Assembly: GCA_001598975.1 (NCBI GenBank)
Contig: BBXU01001387.1
Span: 1 to 53,473 of the forward strand
Reading direction: 5' to 3'
Source: Parachlorella kessleri
Lineage: Eukaryota > Chlorophyta > Trebouxiophyceae > Chlorellales > Chlorellaceae
DNA: 53,473 nt
A program made the translations under genes and the position numbers. The notes beneath the pieces were generated by a model that ran no database searches, was not told where the DNA came from, and saw nothing but the letters and a program-made list of their open reading frames with translations. How positions within the stretch are numbered: position 1 is the stretch's first letter; each line of letters opens with the position of its first letter. Shown in pieces: positions 36,470 to 47,800 of this stretch.

Positions 36470-37391
36470 GCTGCATTGGCTGCAGTACAACCCCTTGGGT
36501 TTTGGGGCAGTGTACTTTCCTTTATTAGTTTGCCGCTACCCGCAGGGCTAGGGAACTGCCTAACTCAGTACTTAGTAGGATCTGGCAAGTGCTACTGACC
36601 ATGTAGAATGACCGGGAACTGGCAGGAGCCCGCTTTTCTTTCTGTTTGCCGTACCTGTCTGCTGAGCTAAACTATAGCTGGTGGCGTTGGTATCTTCACA
36701 GAACTGCCATTTCATTGTTGATGATTGTGCATAGCTTCGCAGCTCCCTAGGTTGTTGAGCCTTTGATGCTTGGGTATTGTATGCAGTGCAGGTTCTAGAT
36801 CCCAGACCTTGAAATTTGCCTCTCATTAGCCATTCAGTGGCTTTGTTGCTCCAGTGTCGTCTGAGTGTGCAGGCCTTACTAATCATGTGAATTTGGTTGA
36901 GGTGGCTGCTTGATTGTTTCCCCCTTCTTAGTGCAGCCTGGACTTGAATTGTATTGGTACTCGCAATCCCGTAAGAGGAGGAAGAGTTGCCACAGCCTTG
37001 GTTGGGAGACCAACCGCCATGGTGATTAGTTCTATTTTCTAAACAAAATTCCGATGGCGATTCCGATTATCAGTTCCGAAATGGCAGGCACTGCAGGATC
37101 GAGGCTTACTCCAACCTTACGCGCCTTTGATCAAGGTTAGGGGAGGCTTTGGCGTTGCCCATGGTGCACTTCTCAACATGTCTGCTGAGGGTCTCCAACA
37201 CCATCTATTTACGGCCAGGGGAAAAGCTTACCTCTGGCCAAACTGGTGCGGAGCGCACGCGCAGTACCTTCGCGGGAAGTTGAGAGCCGAGAGCGCCTCA
37301 TGGAGTCGTTTGGTCAAGTACGTGCGCCTGTATCTAGCAGTACTTTTACGCTGAAAGATTAGTATGCTGACCTGGTGACGCTCGAAGTTAT
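36470..37391. other. Intergenic region between kinases B and C
   Basis: This should hold the 3' UTR of kinase B and the promoter of kinase C. There is a perfect 6-bp hairpin with a GAGA loop at 37000-37015 (GGTTGG / CCAACC). No coding similarity or RNA gene was recognised. Confidence 0.5.
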
Positions 37392-40300
37392 ATGAGAGCG
37401 ATCCAGTCGCCTCCTTCACGGCGGTGGCTCGTTTTAGCTCCCTACAACTATGTGTATCTTGTTTACTTAGCCGTGAGGGTGCTAGGCAGTGCTGTGGAGG
37501 TGAACAACGGCACAAGCTGGCTTGCAGCACTGCACGACGATGAGGTTGACTTCATAGTCCTAACAGGTGCCTCTTGTGATCTATAATGACTATGATGAGC
37601 GGCTTCCTGATACAGTGCACTCGGATAAGTGTTGCGTGAACAGATACGGGAGCTGCCTGCTTGCCCAGACACTGTGCATAGCAACCGCCAAGCAGGAGGT
37701 AGCTGTGCTGGGGCGTGGTTAGACACCCCTAACTCCAATCTCCAAGGATATGTAGGCAATGTTACACTGGACGCCACAAGCTGGGATCCCGAGGATTCGG
37801 TGCTGCTGGCAGAAGGCCGGAACGTGACAATCACTACTTACGGTAGGTGGGCGTCGCGCACCTGTAAACTGCCCTGGGGGCTGGTTACCAGTTCAGGGCG
37901 CCATGAGCCCAACAAGGACCTCTTTATGGGCAGAGGAGGTAATATAGTTCAACATACCACCGAGGCACTGTTGCTGTCAATAATGGCAGGTAGTGCAAAC
38001 AGAGAGCGAGGGGCGAAGTGCACTGACAGGGCTGGATGCAAGCGTGCCCTGGCACTGGTGTATTGCAGGGTCGCCCAACCTGACCAACGTGGATGGGCCA
38101 CTGCTTGACGGCTCTTTCGCCATCAACCTCTCCCACCTGTGGCCGGTCATAACTGTGGGCGCCGGCGCCACCCTGGCCATGCACAACATACTGCTTACTG
38201 GCCTGAAGGTGTACTACGACCCTGATCTGGTCCTGCCAGCAAATGCGACCCAGCCCAGGGGCTTCATTGCCTGGCCCTCCATCAACGCAGAGCCGGGAGC
38301 CCAGGTATGCCTGCCCGCTCCTCGCCTGGCGCTGTGTGTCAACAAAACAAGCAGGGGGGTGCTTTGGGGCCTCCATCTGCTGGTTAGATGTGTGTGGGGC
38401 TGGGCCTAGCAACGACTGGTAGCCTCGCCCTAGGCATGCTGCAAAGCTCCTCATTGGGTGACGTGGGGTGAAAGCGTGTGATCCTTTGAAAGCAGTATGG
38501 AGTCCTGTGCTCCATGCTGCTATTTTGCCCTACACCTCAGCATGCGACCACCATGGACTCCCTGAAACACGTGCATCATGACCTACTCTTGCAGTGCTCC
38601 GGCTCTCCTTGAAGACGGATGCAAGCATGGTCCTCACCTTTTCCAGCTTGTGACTCATGTGTCAGTGCTGCAGATGGGCATGTGGAACGTGCTGGTTCAG
38701 TACCCGGACCCCAACTGCAGCGCGGCCCTTGTTGAGAGCCGGGTGCAAGCAAATGCCCGCGTGGTGGGCTCAGCAGCGGTGGGGCAGATGGCGCCTCCCT
38801 TCGACACCACCTACTTTGTGCGCCCCACTCGGACAGTGCTCTACCCAGTGTTTCCGGTGGCAGGCGGCGAGTCGCTGGGGTCATTTGAGTTGACCTATGG
38901 GGAGCTCGCAGCGCAATGCTACCTGCTGAAGCTAGGAGGGCAGCCAGATTCTGATCAAGGTGGGTGTGATATGCAGCTTATTGGCCAGATAGATGCATTG
39001 ATGTGCATTCCACCCACGCATGCAGTCTGCTCCGCTGGCTGATTCTCTGTGCCTATCAACGGGTGGTTGCGGTTGGTATGCTTTCACGGAGGTTGTATGA
39101 GGTGGAGGGATGCATTGCAGCCCCGCCTGATACCGCCTGGAGGAGACCACGGCTTGTCCATGCTGCCTGTGTCGCCTGGTGCATTTTCTCGGCCTCCAGA
39201 TCTGGAGCTGCGAGGAAAGGCGTTCGTCCAACAGCCAAAGCCAAATGTTGGGCACTGCATGTTGCAGGCTCCTCGGGCGGCGGCAGCAGCAGCACGCCGT
39301 GGTGGGTGTGGCTCATTGTGGGCATGACGGCCGCGGCGGCGCTCGTCAGCGCAGCTGCTGGCCTGGCGCTGTGGGTGCGCCGGCGGCGAGTGAGGAGGAG
39401 CCAGGCGTTGAACATACTGGCAAGTCTCTGTGCTGCTTTATGTGTTTTGTCTTCACCCATAACCACGCCACGCACCCGTGCCTACCCTCACAGTGTTCTA
39501 CCCAACACCCATTGGGAGGTAGGCACTGGTTACACAACACCTTCATCAGAAGCCAGGCCGTTGCTGGGACCCCCAAGGCACCGGCACATTACTCCATGGT
39601 GGCTCCGTGCCTCTCAAATTACCGACTCACCACCTTGTTTCTCAGGCAGGCAGCGGCACTCCTCAGCAGAACTGGGCGGCTGGTAACCGGGCGCGGCCTG
39701 ACACCACGACCGAGGGCACGACGCATGGCTGTGTATTGTACCGGCCACCACTCTCTGCTGACCACGCTCATGGAGGTGCCCCGCAGGCTCCCTCCACCGC
39801 CTACGACAGCAAGCTGCCATCTGCGGAGCTCAAGCTGGACCCGGGCCCCACCCCCCACCAGCCGGGGCCCACCCCTGATCATTCGGGGCAGCCAGGTCAG
39901 GTGTCTCCCAGGGCGGGGGTGCTGACAGGTCCGGAGAGCACGCTGAAAGTCCGCTTTGGGGACCTAGGCGACCTAGAGCTGGGGAACCTCATTGGCAAGG
40001 GAGGTGAGCACCCAAGTTGGGACCCTTGCAGGCGAGGAATGTGGCAGGGTGTTAATCGTCTTAGCAATGTAGCTAGTGCCCTGGGGCCGACTGAGAGCTG
40101 GGGAACATCATCGGCTAGGGAGGTGAGGAAGAGGCTGCGACTTCTATGGGCAAGGGAGGAGCGAAGGAGACTGTGGGCGTCATTGGCAGGGGAGCGGCAT
40201 CCGGCACCCCTACAGGGGAGGGAGGCGGCAGGGTGGGGAGCTGTCTCTTGGGCGCCAGTGGCACCCTTGGACCGAGCTGAGAGCTGGACCTCTGTTAATG

Positions 40301-43300
40301 GGGATATGGAGGAGAGCAAGGCGGAAGGGATCGTCCACCTGGTGGTGGGGAGGCGGGCAGCGTGCACAAACCCTTGCTTGCCAGGTGTAGTTTTGATACC
40401 CAGCAGCGTTTTGCTTGCGTGCTTGCTTGCTTCCCGCAAGGTGAAGTGATGCTGAGGTGGTGAACTGTTGGAGAGCAAGCCTGCCATGGGTCCAGCGCAT
40501 GGTTGCTGCTGCCACGACTAAGCTACGTGGGCGGGGGTTTGCCTTGTGCTGCAGGTTATGGCCGTGTGTACAAGGGCAGGTGGAGAGGGACTCCAGTGGC
40601 TGTCAAGGCAAGTCGTGGTGGAAATCACTTGGTGGAAAAGGCTGGCTCCCTTACTGCTAGCGTATCGGTCATGGAGTGACTCAATAGTTCTACTGCCATG
40701 GCTCACTCATCCCTAGTTCTTTGAGTCCCCACTTGGATGCAATCTTTTCCAGGTGTGTGCAGTGCAGTGCAGGACAATGCGTGCTGTAGGGCAGCCCTAG
40801 CAGTGCTGCAACAGCAGAGCACCGCCGATGCCAGAGACCTGGTTTCACTACCGAACCTGCCCTGTCGCCCCATGCGCTTGCCGTGCCTTTGCAGGTGGTG
40901 GAGCACAGCATGCCCAGCGCAGCGGGCCCCGAGGGCGGCCAGGGCTGCCTGCCCTGGGAAAGCGTGCTGGGGGCCGTCGTCTCCCACCCCAACATCATCA
41001 CCACTTACCGCGTGCGCACCGTGGAGCTGAGGCGTGGCGGCACAGGCCCTGGCGTCACATCTGGGTCTTCCCTAGGATCCTACCCCACTTCAGGACTGGC
41101 TCGGCAGCACCCCGCTGCTGCTGCGGAGGCAGCCTCTCCCATCAGTGGTTCAGGGCATGCGGCGGCTCCTGCGGTCAAGAAGCTGCCAGGGGCTCACAAC
41201 AGCCGGGCACAGCCGGTAGCGGCAGCAGCCTGGGGTAGGCAGGTGGCTGCGGAGCCCCCGCTGGTATCGCCAGCAGGCACTGCTGCTGCCGGGTGCCCGC
41301 CCTCTAGTTCTGGCGACGGGGTAGGGAGATTGGCCGAGTCGGCAAGCGGCAGCGGTTCTTCGGAACCGGGATCGGGCCGGTTGGGCCCTCCCAGCAGCAC
41401 TGACGAAGCTGGGATGTCGAGTTCTGGCTTGGCTAGGGCATCTGGTGGCACTGTTGGCAAGGGGAAGGCGGTGGTGGCGGTGCCGCAGGAGGCGCTATAT
41501 GAGACGTGGTTGGTTTTGGAGGTGGGTGCTGCCCCACCTGCTTGCACGGACAGCAGCGGCACCTACCAAGCCCTGGCAGTCTTACGACCTTACGACCAGC
41601 TGTGACTCGCCGCACACTTGTGACATGCATGCACGCTGCAGCGTCTGCGACATCTGGTGGCTCTGCCCTAATGCTTGAAGGCGTGGCGTGGCAGCGGATA
41701 TACGAGCGCAGCTTGGATTGTCTGCCCATGCTCTCCAGGCTCTCTAGCTACCTTTGCCCCTGCTGCAGTACTGCGACAAGGGGTCCCTGGCCGACAACAT
41801 CCGGGCGGGGAGGTTCCTCAGCCGCCGCACCGGGCAGCCCCACCTGCGTGCTGTGCTGATGTGCCTGGCTGACGTGGCGCGCGGCATGGTCCACCTCCAC
41901 TCCCAGAACATCGTGCACGGGGACCTGAAAGCAGGTAAAGGGGTGGGCAAGCCTGCGCAGGACATGACAAGACCCTTGTGCTGTTCCTGGCCGACCACTA
42001 GGGGAGGGGGTGCGGAGGAGAAGTGTCCGGTCGACAGGTGTGCCTGTTTGGTGGGCGTACGTGGCAACATTGTGACGGCTTGCTGGCTTGTAGCTGTTGA
42101 GAATCAGTGCATCGTGTCTGCTTGCACACAGTGGCGATTGGCAGCAGTCAAGATTGACACAGATCAGCAACCATTGATGAAGAAAAACATGTACTGGTGA
42201 CGGCCTGACCCCAAGAAGCGGGAGCCAACTCAACCCGCTTGTTTGCGATGCAATCCGCGCAGCCAACGTGTTGATGAAGAGCCGTGAGGATGGTGGCAAG
42301 GGGTTCACCTGCAAGATTGCCGACCTGGGGCTCAGCAGGCTGCTGGACAAGCACAACACGCTGCTCACGCAGACGGTCGGCACGCTGGGGTAAGGCAACC
42401 TTTCACCTATGTGGGTTGGGTACACCAGCCTCAGCCTGCCTGTAGGCACAATCTTAGATGGAAATGCAAGTGACAGGAGGGGGTCAGACAGCAGTGAGGC
42501 GGGTGCCAGCTGCGTCAATAAGCAGGCAGGATCAGAAAGGCACAACTTGGAACCTAGTGATGCGGCCGTACGCCCATGAGGACCTTGGCAACAAGCCTAG
42601 GAAGCAAGCCAGACCACCCGCCATCAGTTTTGCTTTGTACTCAAAGTCTGCGCGGGGTAGGTCTCAGGCCCCCCTCTCAATGCACACGCATGCATGCCTC
42701 CTTCGTTTCTGCCTCACCACAGCTCCCCTCTTCCCCACCGCTGCCGCAGCTACATGCCACCTGAGGTGATGAGCCAAGGCAGGGTCACCACCGCCACCGA
42801 CGTCTACTCCTTTGGCGTGCTCATGTACGAGCTGGCAGCCTGCCGACTGGCCTTCATGGAAGAAACTGCCGCCCAGATATTCTACATGGTCGTGAATTTG
42901 GTGAGCAGTGGTTATTGTAGGGGTACCCGCGCCGTGCCGGTGGCTTGCTGGCGCCCTGGGAGTGCAGTAAGTGCATGGAACTTTTAATGCTGACTGGGTA
43001 CTAGAGGGCATGCATGTGGCCTTGATCTAGCTAGGAAAAGCCGTTTTGAGCAGGGGGGTAGTACGCTTGATGGCCTTCCACACGGGACAGCCCCTCCACA
43101 CGGGACAGCCCCTCCACACGGGCCAGCCATAGTGCCCTGAGCGGTTGCCTAGGGATGCGTGTCACTTGGAGCAGCTCCGACATTACTTGAGCTGTATGCT
43201 GCAGGGGGAGCGGCCTGTCCTGCCTGAGCGCCTCATGTTGCCGCCCGGCTATGCCGAGCTCATGCAGCGCTGCTGGGCTGCGAGCCCCGAGGCCAGGTGC

Positions 43301-43806
43301 GGGTAACGCCTGTACCGCCAGCAGGTGTACCGCGGAATCTTGAGCTGTGGATGGATGCTGCCCGGGAGGCTGAGCCCCGTGGGAGTTGCCCCATGGGGCA
43401 GAATTTTGTAGTTTCCTTTCTAGCAGGATTCCCGTGATTTTCTACTGTCTTCGTATTATTCACCACCAAAAAGTGACAATGATAACCCAATGCTGCACCA
43501 CCGCACATACCCAGTATTCCCGCAACGCTGCAAGGTGCTGGTCCCTGGGGCTGTGTTGGTGGGCACACTACGCTGTGTATATCAGAAGGAGTCGTTGTGG
43601 ATGGACTCCCGGCAGCACTGTCAGGTAGCAACACTCATGAGTCGGTGCTCTCAAACACATAAAGAAGACACTGCAGGTGCCTGACGGGATGTCACGCCTC
43701 CGTGGCAGCTGCACCTGTCTTGAGGGTGTCACCGCCTCGCCTGTGCAGGCCAGCTTTTGCTGAAGTCTTGAAGGAGCTGGAGACCATGCTGGCCTCTGTG
43801 CCTTGA
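37392..43806 (+). CDS. Receptor-like kinase C (TKL-like, HGD/DLG)
   Basis: Thirteen exons: 37392-37566, 37756-37842, 38069-38304, 38674-38959, 39268-39419, 39787-40003, 40555-40607, 40895-41521, 41769-41934, 42263-42389, 42750-42900, 43205-43296 and 43749-43806 (TGA), total 2427 nt or 808 residues. The architecture matches kinase B. The leader is around VYLVYLAVRVLGSA, the TM segment at about 273-294 and the stop-transfer is RRRRVRR. The kinase domain has GKGGYGRVYKG, VAVK Lys402, HGDLKAAN (Asp663, Lys665), ADLGLSRLL and YMPPE. Exons 2, 3, 5, 7 and 9-12 have the same lengths as in B, so this is a tandem duplicate. Exon 5 and exon 7 both end on GC donors (GCAAGT). Decayed copies of the exon-6 3' end lie in intron 6. 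The N-lobe/hinge insertion is Gly/Ser/Ala-rich and differs from B. Confidence 0.88.
37983..38043 (+). repeat. Dispersed repeat 2, copy 1 (kinase C intron 2)
   Basis: Shares GGCAGGTAGTGCAAACAG and CTGACAGGGCTGGATGCA, in the same order and orientation, with 50755-50817 downstream of kinase D. Origin unknown. Confidence 0.6.
39959..40300 (+). repeat. Decayed tandem copies of the kinase C exon-6 donor region
   Basis: The true exon end (GAGCTGGGGAACCTC ... AAGGGAG/GTGAG, ending 40003) is followed at about 40078-40127 by a copy reading GAGCTGGGGAACATC ... TAGGGAGGTGAG, with a stop in frame and an intact donor. Weaker traces follow at about 40146-40195 (GGCAAGGGAGG, GTCATTGGCAGGGG) and 40257-40290 (ACCGAGCTGAGAGCTGG). 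The first spacing is 119 bp. Confidence 0.7.
42453..42545 (+). repeat. Dispersed repeat, copy 2 (kinase C intron 10)
   Basis: Partner of the copy at 22984-23085, same orientation. It sits in the intron between the activation-loop exon and the YMPPE exon of kinase C. Confidence 0.65.
43078..43131 (+). repeat. Three-unit 18-bp minisatellite (kinase C intron 11)
   Basis: CCACACGGGACAGCCCCT is repeated at 43078, 43096 and 43114, the last copy with GGCCAGCC in place of GGACAGCC. Confidence 0.85.
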
Positions 43807-44802
43807 GTTGGCAGGTCCCAGCAGTTTCCTGGATGACAGCGTCCTGCGCGCTGCGCAGTGCACCAAGCACCACAGCCAGCTGGCACTTGGTTGCGGCGAG
43901 TCCTGACTTGGGTGGCGTTGAACAAGCATGGGTGGCGTCTGGTGAGTGCTTGGGGTAAGCTGTTTCTGGCCCTAGCACGCTCAACACGGCTTGAAACTTG
44001 TGGCCTATCGTGCCAACCTCCCAGCGAGAAGCAGGGATTGGTTAGTAGGGTTGGTATCAGTTGGGGGTTGCTAGTGTTATAGCTAGGTAGGTTTACGCTA
44101 GGCCATTCATGATGTCCGGGTACTGAGGTCAGGCTTGCCTTCTCGTCCGCCTACCAGGGGGCCAGTCTATTGTGCATTGGTAGTACTATGCCGCCACATG
44201 CAGTGAACGCCGAACACACGCGCAAAGGTTTGACTAAAGCTGCGTTGGGACATATTTCAGGGATGGTGTTGGCTGCGTGCCCTTGCAGAGCATGGGCGTC
44301 CATTATATGGGTGTTTGTATCGCTGCGTTTCGTTGTCGTCCGAACGGGGCGGGAGGTGTAAAGGGATGACCGTTCCCGGGGGGGGGGGGGGGGTTTCATT
44401 TTTCACCCTGGTCCAGTGCAGATCAGTGTGCACCAGTTTGACGCAAGAGGTGGATGTACTACCGATACTTCACAGCAAGATATGTATACGCCTGATGGCG
44501 CAGGCGCCAACAATAGGCCCTGGCGCCTCCTCCACAGAGCCTGCCGCATCCCCGCTTGCCTGCTTGACAGTTTACCGCCCCTGTTTTGCCACTACAACCG
44601 CACTTCAGTGTTGCCAAACCAGACCGCCGCAGTACGAAGCTGACAAGGACGATCGCAATGGGCGGTCACCGCCCTCTGAGTCCTAATAGACGACATCTCT
44701 GATATCTAAATGAGCAGACCAGAGGTGGCATACAAGCAGCAAAGGCCCGTGAAGTTTGCTGCGAAAGGAGATTTTTCCATCGTTCATGCCTGCCTTGCCG
44801 GG
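43807..44802. other. Intergenic region between kinases C and D
   Basis: Holds the kinase C 3' UTR, with a candidate TGTAA at 44357-44361 about 550 nt after the stop, and the promoter of kinase D. A homopolymer of 16 G lies at 44378-44393. The kinase D frame is open back to an alternative ATG at 44710. Confidence 0.5.
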
Positions 44803-47800
44803 ATGCCTGTCAGGCAAGACTACCGATCACAAGCCCTGCGTAATATTGTGGTGTTATTTCTGCTATCTTCTCTCCATCATGCTGAAAGCAGAGAGGTAGC
44901 GGTCAGTAAAGGAACGAGCTGGCTGGCTGCCATGCACGACCCAGAGATCGACAGCATAACACTCACAGGTATTCAGTTCAACGCCATAGTGCTGCGCGAT
45001 TGCCGTGGTTCTATCACCGCCTGATGCCAAAGCTCCATTGAGATGCGGTGGCAAGTCGGGCAAGGCCGTTCTGCTATTCAGGCAACATCACCCTGGACCC
45101 TGCAAGCTGGACACCTGCAGACACTATTTATCTAGTCGAAGGCCGTAACGTCCTCATCACAACCACAGGTACGTCCCACCGGTGAGTAGGCACACAACAC
45201 AGGCAAATACCTTAGCACCAAAGCAGGCCACCATGCACTGCTGAGATGTGTTGCCAGGTTGGCGCTTTATGCAGATACAGCAACAACACAACACTTGCAC
45301 ATGCACGTCTGCCTGCAGGCTCGCCTAATTTCACGGCACCGACTGGGCCCCAGTTCCAAGGCTCCCTCACACTCAACCTATCGCAGCTGTGGCCGGTGAT
45401 CGTGATTGGTGGCGGCGCGAGCCTGCAACTGCAGAACATAGTGCTGACAGGCTTGAAGAGCGCCGCCGACCCTGACCTGGCGCTTCCTCCAAATGCTACC
45501 CGCCCACTGGGTTGGCTGGAGTGGCCATCATTTGATGCAGAGCCTGGAGCTAAGGTGAGGGAGGCACAGACAGCACACCTGGGCTTGCATGAGCTGCCAG
45601 GTCATCTTCCAGGTGGGCGCTTGCTTGTGCCAAGGCTTAATTACCTCAGTGGTGTTCGGTGTTTGGTGCATATCCTGCCCTGCCCTTTGGCGGGGTGCGC
45701 TGCTGTTTCCATCTCACCTATATAAGCCAAATGCAAGAAATACAGTGTTCCTCTAGCCGCTGCGCTTTGACAGTCAACCTAACAATATGATTTGTGTGCC
45801 CGCAAGCTCGGAGAAAGTGGGCAAGTCCTGCGCCTAGGTGATAATACTGCCGTGCAGATCTCCATCTACAACTCGCTCATCGTGTACCCAGATGCTGAAT
45901 GCACGCCAGCAAGGGTGTACCAAAGGGTCGGCGAGGTGCAGCAAAAGCTTGGCACAGGGGCCCTTGGTTTGATGCCCCCGCCTTACGTAACCATGATCTA
46001 CAACCATGGCCACCGCTCCTACGACCTTCCACTGCTGCCGGTCATGGGCGGAGGCCCCTCTCATGGCTCGCTGGCGATAAGTTCTAATGAGACGGCTACA
46101 CAGTGTTTTTTGCACCCCAATGCATCAAGCCAAGCAGCTGGAGGCGGTGGCACAGGTGAGACTGGCCGGGGGTTGCCAATGCCACTGTTGCAGATGAATG
46201 GTGGTCTTACGTGCTGCGGTCGTCTGTTACGCCCCTAAAAGCCATGCTTCCCTTCCCTGAGCAGGGGTGCAGTTGTGGGTGGAAGTGACGGACTCCTGGG
46301 GGAAGAGCAGGGTGATACGGCTGTACTCATGCCTAGTATTTGGGAGGGGGGCAGGCACCAGTCGGAAGAGGCTACCAACTCAATATGATACAATTGTTAT
46401 AATACAATTGCCAAGCCCTGCAGGTCCCAGCACCGTTGGCAATGAAACAGCCTGGTGGGTGTGGCTGCTGGTGGCTTTAGGAGCCCTGGTGGCCCTTGTG
46501 GCGGCGGCTGGGTTAACCGGTTTGGGTCACCAGGAGGAGACGGTGGAGGCGGCAGCCGCAGCCATTGCCTCCTGTGCGTCCTGCATATCATAAATGCGCT
46601 CAGTGCCATCATGAGAGCCTACGGAATGATGCTGGTGCTCTGGGTGGGACGAGATGTGTGTCTGGGATGGGTGTGTGTTGTGCTGGGTGGCAAAGGGGGT
46701 TCCTTGTTAGCAGGGCTGCCAGCAGTGCACTGGAAGCTTCCCTTCATCCAGAATACCTCACGCTGAGTAGCAGTCGACACACCAAGGTGCCCTACAATGA
46801 CGGGTTTTGGGAGCCCGGCCTCGCTGGCTGGGTGCGCTTAGGTTCATGCAGATTCTTTCTGTCCCTTGCATGTTACTACCGCACAAGGTCTCCCAGGGAG
46901 AATGGGCTGGTTGTTGTTGCTGCCCAACGCAGGCAATCTCCCCCACAAGCAGCGGCAAGTCTGATCTGACCACCTTGGAGGAGCCAAGCTCTCCCAAGCC
47001 CGATGTTGAGCAGCCCCTCCCCGAGGGGCTTCTGCAACTCAGGAGCACCATGCGCGTCCGGTTCGGAGTCTTTGACCAGGTTGAGCTGGGACCGCTTATT
47101 GGCAGAGGAGGTGAGGTTCCTCCTATCCTACACCAGTGCTGGCACTAGGGGTATCTTGCACACGACGGCTCCGATGTGAGGGGTCTCTACATCTGAAAGG
47201 GTGCTTCCTGGGCCGCCATGTGAATACAGGCAACACTTGTTTGAGTTGAGGTGTGAGTGAGGGAGTCGAGTCATACCTATTACAGGCTATACCATGTCCA
47301 ACCATCCAGGGCAGTGGTTGCTAGCAAAGCCTGCTGTGCGGATGACAGAATGCGATCCTACTCTGGCAACACATCTTGTGTGCAAGAGGGCTCCCTTGAC
47401 TGGGCCAGTAAGAGTTGCGCAGCCCGTGCAGGGGATCATTGCCAGTGACAAAGGAGGGCTGTTTGTGGGACAAAGTGCACGGGTAAAACTCAGGGAGGAT
47501 GGGAAGGGCCAGACAGCACCACCATGGTGGCAATGGCAGGTAGTAAGACTGCCTGAAGCTGTGTGATGCTGCAGGGTATGGGCGGGTCTATCGGGCTAAG
47601 TGGCGGGGAGCTCCAGTTGCTGTGAAGGCAAGTCTGTCGGCATAAGCCGTTGCAGCTCACTTGCTCGACTTCAGCTCTGGCATGCTGACAGCGCGACATG
47701 TGCTGCTGCAGCTGCCGCCAGCTTTGGAACCATAGCCTGAGGTGCCAGGAGGGCTGTCGCACTGGTTTGTCAAACCCCGGCTTCTAGCATTTTGTGGCTG

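Noticed and set aside
36990..37020. Possible 5S rRNA gene or 5S-derived SINE
   Set aside because: Only a box C-like string is present. Box A, the intermediate element and the 120-nt fold are absent.
44378..44393. Run of 16 G as a functional site
   Set aside because: A simple homopolymer in an intergenic region, whose length is also prone to sequencing error.
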